In this document: positions 7,475-9,115 of the stretch, one piece after another
How positions within the stretch are numbered: the first letter of the stretch is position 1
Layout of the letters: every line of letters begins with the position of its first letter
NCBI GenBank assembly: GCA_030844625.1
Contig: JAUUNJ010000084.1
Span: 1-9,115 of the forward strand
Length of the DNA: 9,115 nt
From: Roseburia sp.
GTDB lineage: Bacteria; Bacillota; Clostridia; Lachnospirales; Lachnospiraceae
Direction: 5' to 3'
The notes under the pieces: generated by a model
Databases searched by the model: none
What the model was told of the DNA's origin: nothing
The model's input: only the letters and a program-made list of their open reading frames with translations
Made by a program: the position numbers and the translations under genes

Positions 7475-8905
7475 ATGATATGCTATAATTGTGGTAATGT
7501 TCTGACCAACAGTGACTACTGCAGTCATTGTGGTATGGACGTAAGTGTATACAAAAGAATCGTTAAGTTATCGAATACCTACTACAATGCCGGTCTTACA
7601 AAAGCGAAGAACAGAGATTTGTCAGGAGCAGCTGACACTCTAAGACGGAGCGTAAAATTAAACAAGAGAAACATAGATGCAAGAAATCTTTTGGGACTTG
7701 TTTATTTTGAGATGGGTGAGACGGTTCAGGCGTTTTCCGAGTGGGTAATGAGCACAAATATTCAGCCGGACAACAATCCGGCTGACAGATATCTTGTTGC
7801 CATTCAACAGGAAAAGGGTAAGGTCAATGATTTGAACCATACCATTAAAAAGTTTAACATTGCCCTAGAGTATGCTAAGAATGGGACAGATGACATGGCG
7901 ATTATACAGTTGAAAAAGGTTCTGAATCAGAATCCCAATCTCATCAAGGGATATCAACTGTTATGTCTTCTTTATACGAAAAATGGTCAATATGAAAGAG
8001 CAAAGAGAACGATAAAGAAGTCAATGAAAATTGATAAATGTAATCCGCTAAGTATCAGATACTTAAGAGAGATTAATAATTATCTGGAGGATGAGAAGAA
8101 GAATGATCCGGATAAGAGGATGGAGAGAAGAAGAAGTCTTCGTGGTGTAATGGTAGACAGACCTTATTTAAGCGGTAATGATGTAATTATTCCCCAGAAT
8201 AACTTTAAGGAAGCCATTACCGGAGCTCAAAGTATTCTTCATATCATAATCGGGCTTCTGCTGGGAGCTGCATTGGTCTATTTTATTGTAACGCCGGCGC
8301 GAATGTCCAATGCTACGGAGAAAATTAACGAAATTAAAGTAGAGTATGATCAGAAGATTGCGATAAAGAATTCTACCATATCCGAACTACAGAACCAGAT
8401 AGATACTTTAGAGAAGGAAAATGAAAAACTAAAATCAGATCTGGCACAGTATACAGATACGGATAATACAATTGCATCGAATTACAGCAATTTATTAGAG
8501 GCAGTGCAGTACTATCTCAATGAAAATTATGATGAGAGCGCCAAGGCTCTTGAAAAGGTAGATGATAATCTTAAGATGGACTCAAAAGCATTTGATAATG
8601 TTTATACAAAATTAAGTAATAAGTTGTCTACTAAAGTAGCAGAAAATGCTTTTAACGATGGAATGGATGCGTATAGTGCAGGGAATTATGATGAAGCAAT
8701 TACCCAGTTCAGCAAGTGTATTAAGTCAAACAAGAATAATGCGGAGGCAGTTTACTATCTGGCATATGCTTACGAACGCAAGGGGGATAATGAAAATGCC
8801 CAGAAATACTTTAAGAAGATTGTAGATGATTTTCCGGATTCAGATTATGCAGAGCAGGCAAAAAATAAGCTGCCTGATGATACAGATGGAGATACTGGAG
8901 AATAA
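7475..8905 (+). CDS. Zinc-ribbon, TPR, single-pass membrane protein with coiled coil
   Basis: The product has 476 residues. The ATG at 7475 follows AAAGGA (7458-7463) at 11 nt; an earlier ATG at 7463 meets a stop after three codons, so it is excluded. A zinc ribbon at the N-terminus uses Cys3, Cys6, Cys16 and Cys19. Two TPR blocks follow at about 31-105 (LSGAADTLRRSVKLN, ARNLLGLVYFEMGETVQAF) and about 120-200 (IIQLKKVLNQNPNLIKGYQL). A basic stretch with RRRS precedes a single hydrophobic span at about 254-272 (ILHIIIGLLLGAALVYFIV). A coiled coil then covers about 280-327 (ISELQNQIDTLEKENEKLKS), and further TPRs cover about 385-465 (AYSAGNYDEAITQFSKCI, YYLAYAYERKGDNENAQKYF), ending in an acidic tail. 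With no signal peptide, the N-terminal half is most likely cytoplasmic and the C-terminal half extracytoplasmic. The architecture suggests a scaffold bridging both sides of the membrane. The substrate or partner is unknown. Confidence 0.85.
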   Translation: MICYNCGNVLTNSDYCSHCGMDVSVYKRIVKLSNTYYNAGLTKAKNRDLSGAADTLRRSVKLNKRNIDARNLLGLVYFEMGETVQAFSEWVMSTNIQPDNNPADRYLVAIQQEKGKVNDLNHTIKKFNIALEYAKNGTDDMAIIQLKKVLNQNPNLIKGYQLLCLLYTKNGQYERAKRTIKKSMKIDKCNPLSIRYLREINNYLEDEKKNDPDKRMERRRSLRGVMVDRPYLSGNDVIIPQNNFKEAITGAQSILHIIIGLLLGAALVYFIVTPARMSNATEKINEIKVEYDQKIAIKNSTISELQNQIDTLEKENEKLKSDLAQYTDTDNTIASNYSNLLEAVQYYLNENYDESAKALEKVDDNLKMDSKAFDNVYTKLSNKLSTKVAENAFNDGMDAYSAGNYDEAITQFSKCIKSNKNNAEAVYYLAYAYERKGDNENAQKYFKKIVDDFPDSDYAEQAKNKLPDDTDGDTGE

Positions 8906-8921
8906 TAAATTTATAAATTTA

Positions 8922-8953
8922 CGAAAGAGAAGGACTCAGGTTCTTCTCTTTTG
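8922..8953 (+). terminator. Hairpin terminator after the zinc-ribbon TPR gene
   Basis: Bases 8922-8935 (CGAAAGAGAAGGAC) pair with 8940-8953 in 14 consecutive pairs, two of them G-U, closed by a TCAG tetraloop. The 3' arm ends in TTTT (8949-8952) facing an A-run, so the T-tract is inside the stem base and short. It begins 17 bases after the stop at 8905. It probably ends transcription of the upstream operon before the next gene, though some read-through is possible. Confidence 0.7.
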
Positions 8954-8973
8954 TCGTCTAAAGGGGGAGTAAA

Positions 8974-9115
8974 ATGGAAGTATTATATGAAGTAAGAGGT
9001 GAAAATCTTTTAATATATTTACCGGAGGAACTAGATCATCACAATGCAAAAATAATAACAGAACAGTCTGACTGGTATATCGTATCCAATCAGATAAAAA
9101 ATATTATTTTTAATT
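8974..9115 (+). CDS. spoIIAA: SpoIIAA-like anti-sigma-F factor antagonist (STAS domain), N-terminal part cut by window end
   Basis: Forty-seven codons are visible from ATG 8974, preceded by AAGGGGGAG (8961-8969). The segment LPEELDHHNAKIITE at about 16-30 matches the first helix region of SpoIIAA, whose hallmark is GELDHHTAE. The flanking strands (NLLIYLP, then NQIKNIIFN) fit the STAS fold. SpoIIAA is the forespore partner of the anti-sigma kinase SpoIIAB; when dephosphorylated it frees sigma-F. The phosphorylated serine, in the DSSG-type motif, would lie beyond the window edge and cannot be checked. The usual neighbours spoIIAB and sigF would follow. It could be another STAS antagonist, but ELDHH favours SpoIIAA. 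Confidence 0.78.
   Translation, partial: MEVLYEVRGENLLIYLPEELDHHNAKIITEQSDWYIVSNQIKNIIFN

Overview
The window looks like low-GC, Gram-positive Clostridia, most likely Lachnospiraceae. The grounds are AT-rich coding with AGA arginine codons, strong AGGAGG-type ribosome binding sites, TTG start use, a T-box in front of an aminoacyl-tRNA synthetase gene, a sporulation gene at the right edge, and a DUF5717/DUF5716-type gene pair that I associate from memory with Lachnospiraceae. All supported genes lie on the + strand. I see no mobile element, CRISPR array, rRNA or tRNA gene.

Left block (1-3962): the C-terminal 607 codons of a large helical-repeat protein (DUF5717-like), then a compact Hsp70/actin-fold-like protein (DUF5716-like), then a small TPR protein. 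The three genes are co-directional with gaps of 66 and 59 bp, have no clear internal terminator, and look like one transcription unit. A divergent Hsp70-like protein beside two helical-repeat proteins suggests a chaperone or scaffold system of unknown purpose. This is the least understood part of the window.

Middle block (3963-7215): a 613-bp non-coding region holds a strong sigma-A-type promoter (TTGACA, 17 bp, TATGAT) and a full T-box leader. The leader has a loop-E motif, a GTA (valine) specifier, an AGAGA motif, an F box and a canonical antiterminator. It precedes valS, an 879-residue valyl-tRNA synthetase. The GTA specifier and the TGGT discriminator-pairing bulge both fit tRNA-Val, so the riboswitch and its gene confirm each other. 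The segment after the antiterminator is unusual: a competing GGTACC helix, a long hairpin with only a modest T-tract, and about 130 nt of further leader.

Right block (7216-9115): a 92-bp gap with an inverted repeat around a TATAAT sequence, a 47-codon acidic small protein, and a 476-residue membrane protein with an N-terminal zinc ribbon, TPRs on both sides of one membrane span and a coiled coil. A hairpin terminator follows, then the first 47 codons of a STAS-domain protein carrying the ELDHH signature of SpoIIAA. The next genes outside the window are probably spoIIAB and sigF.
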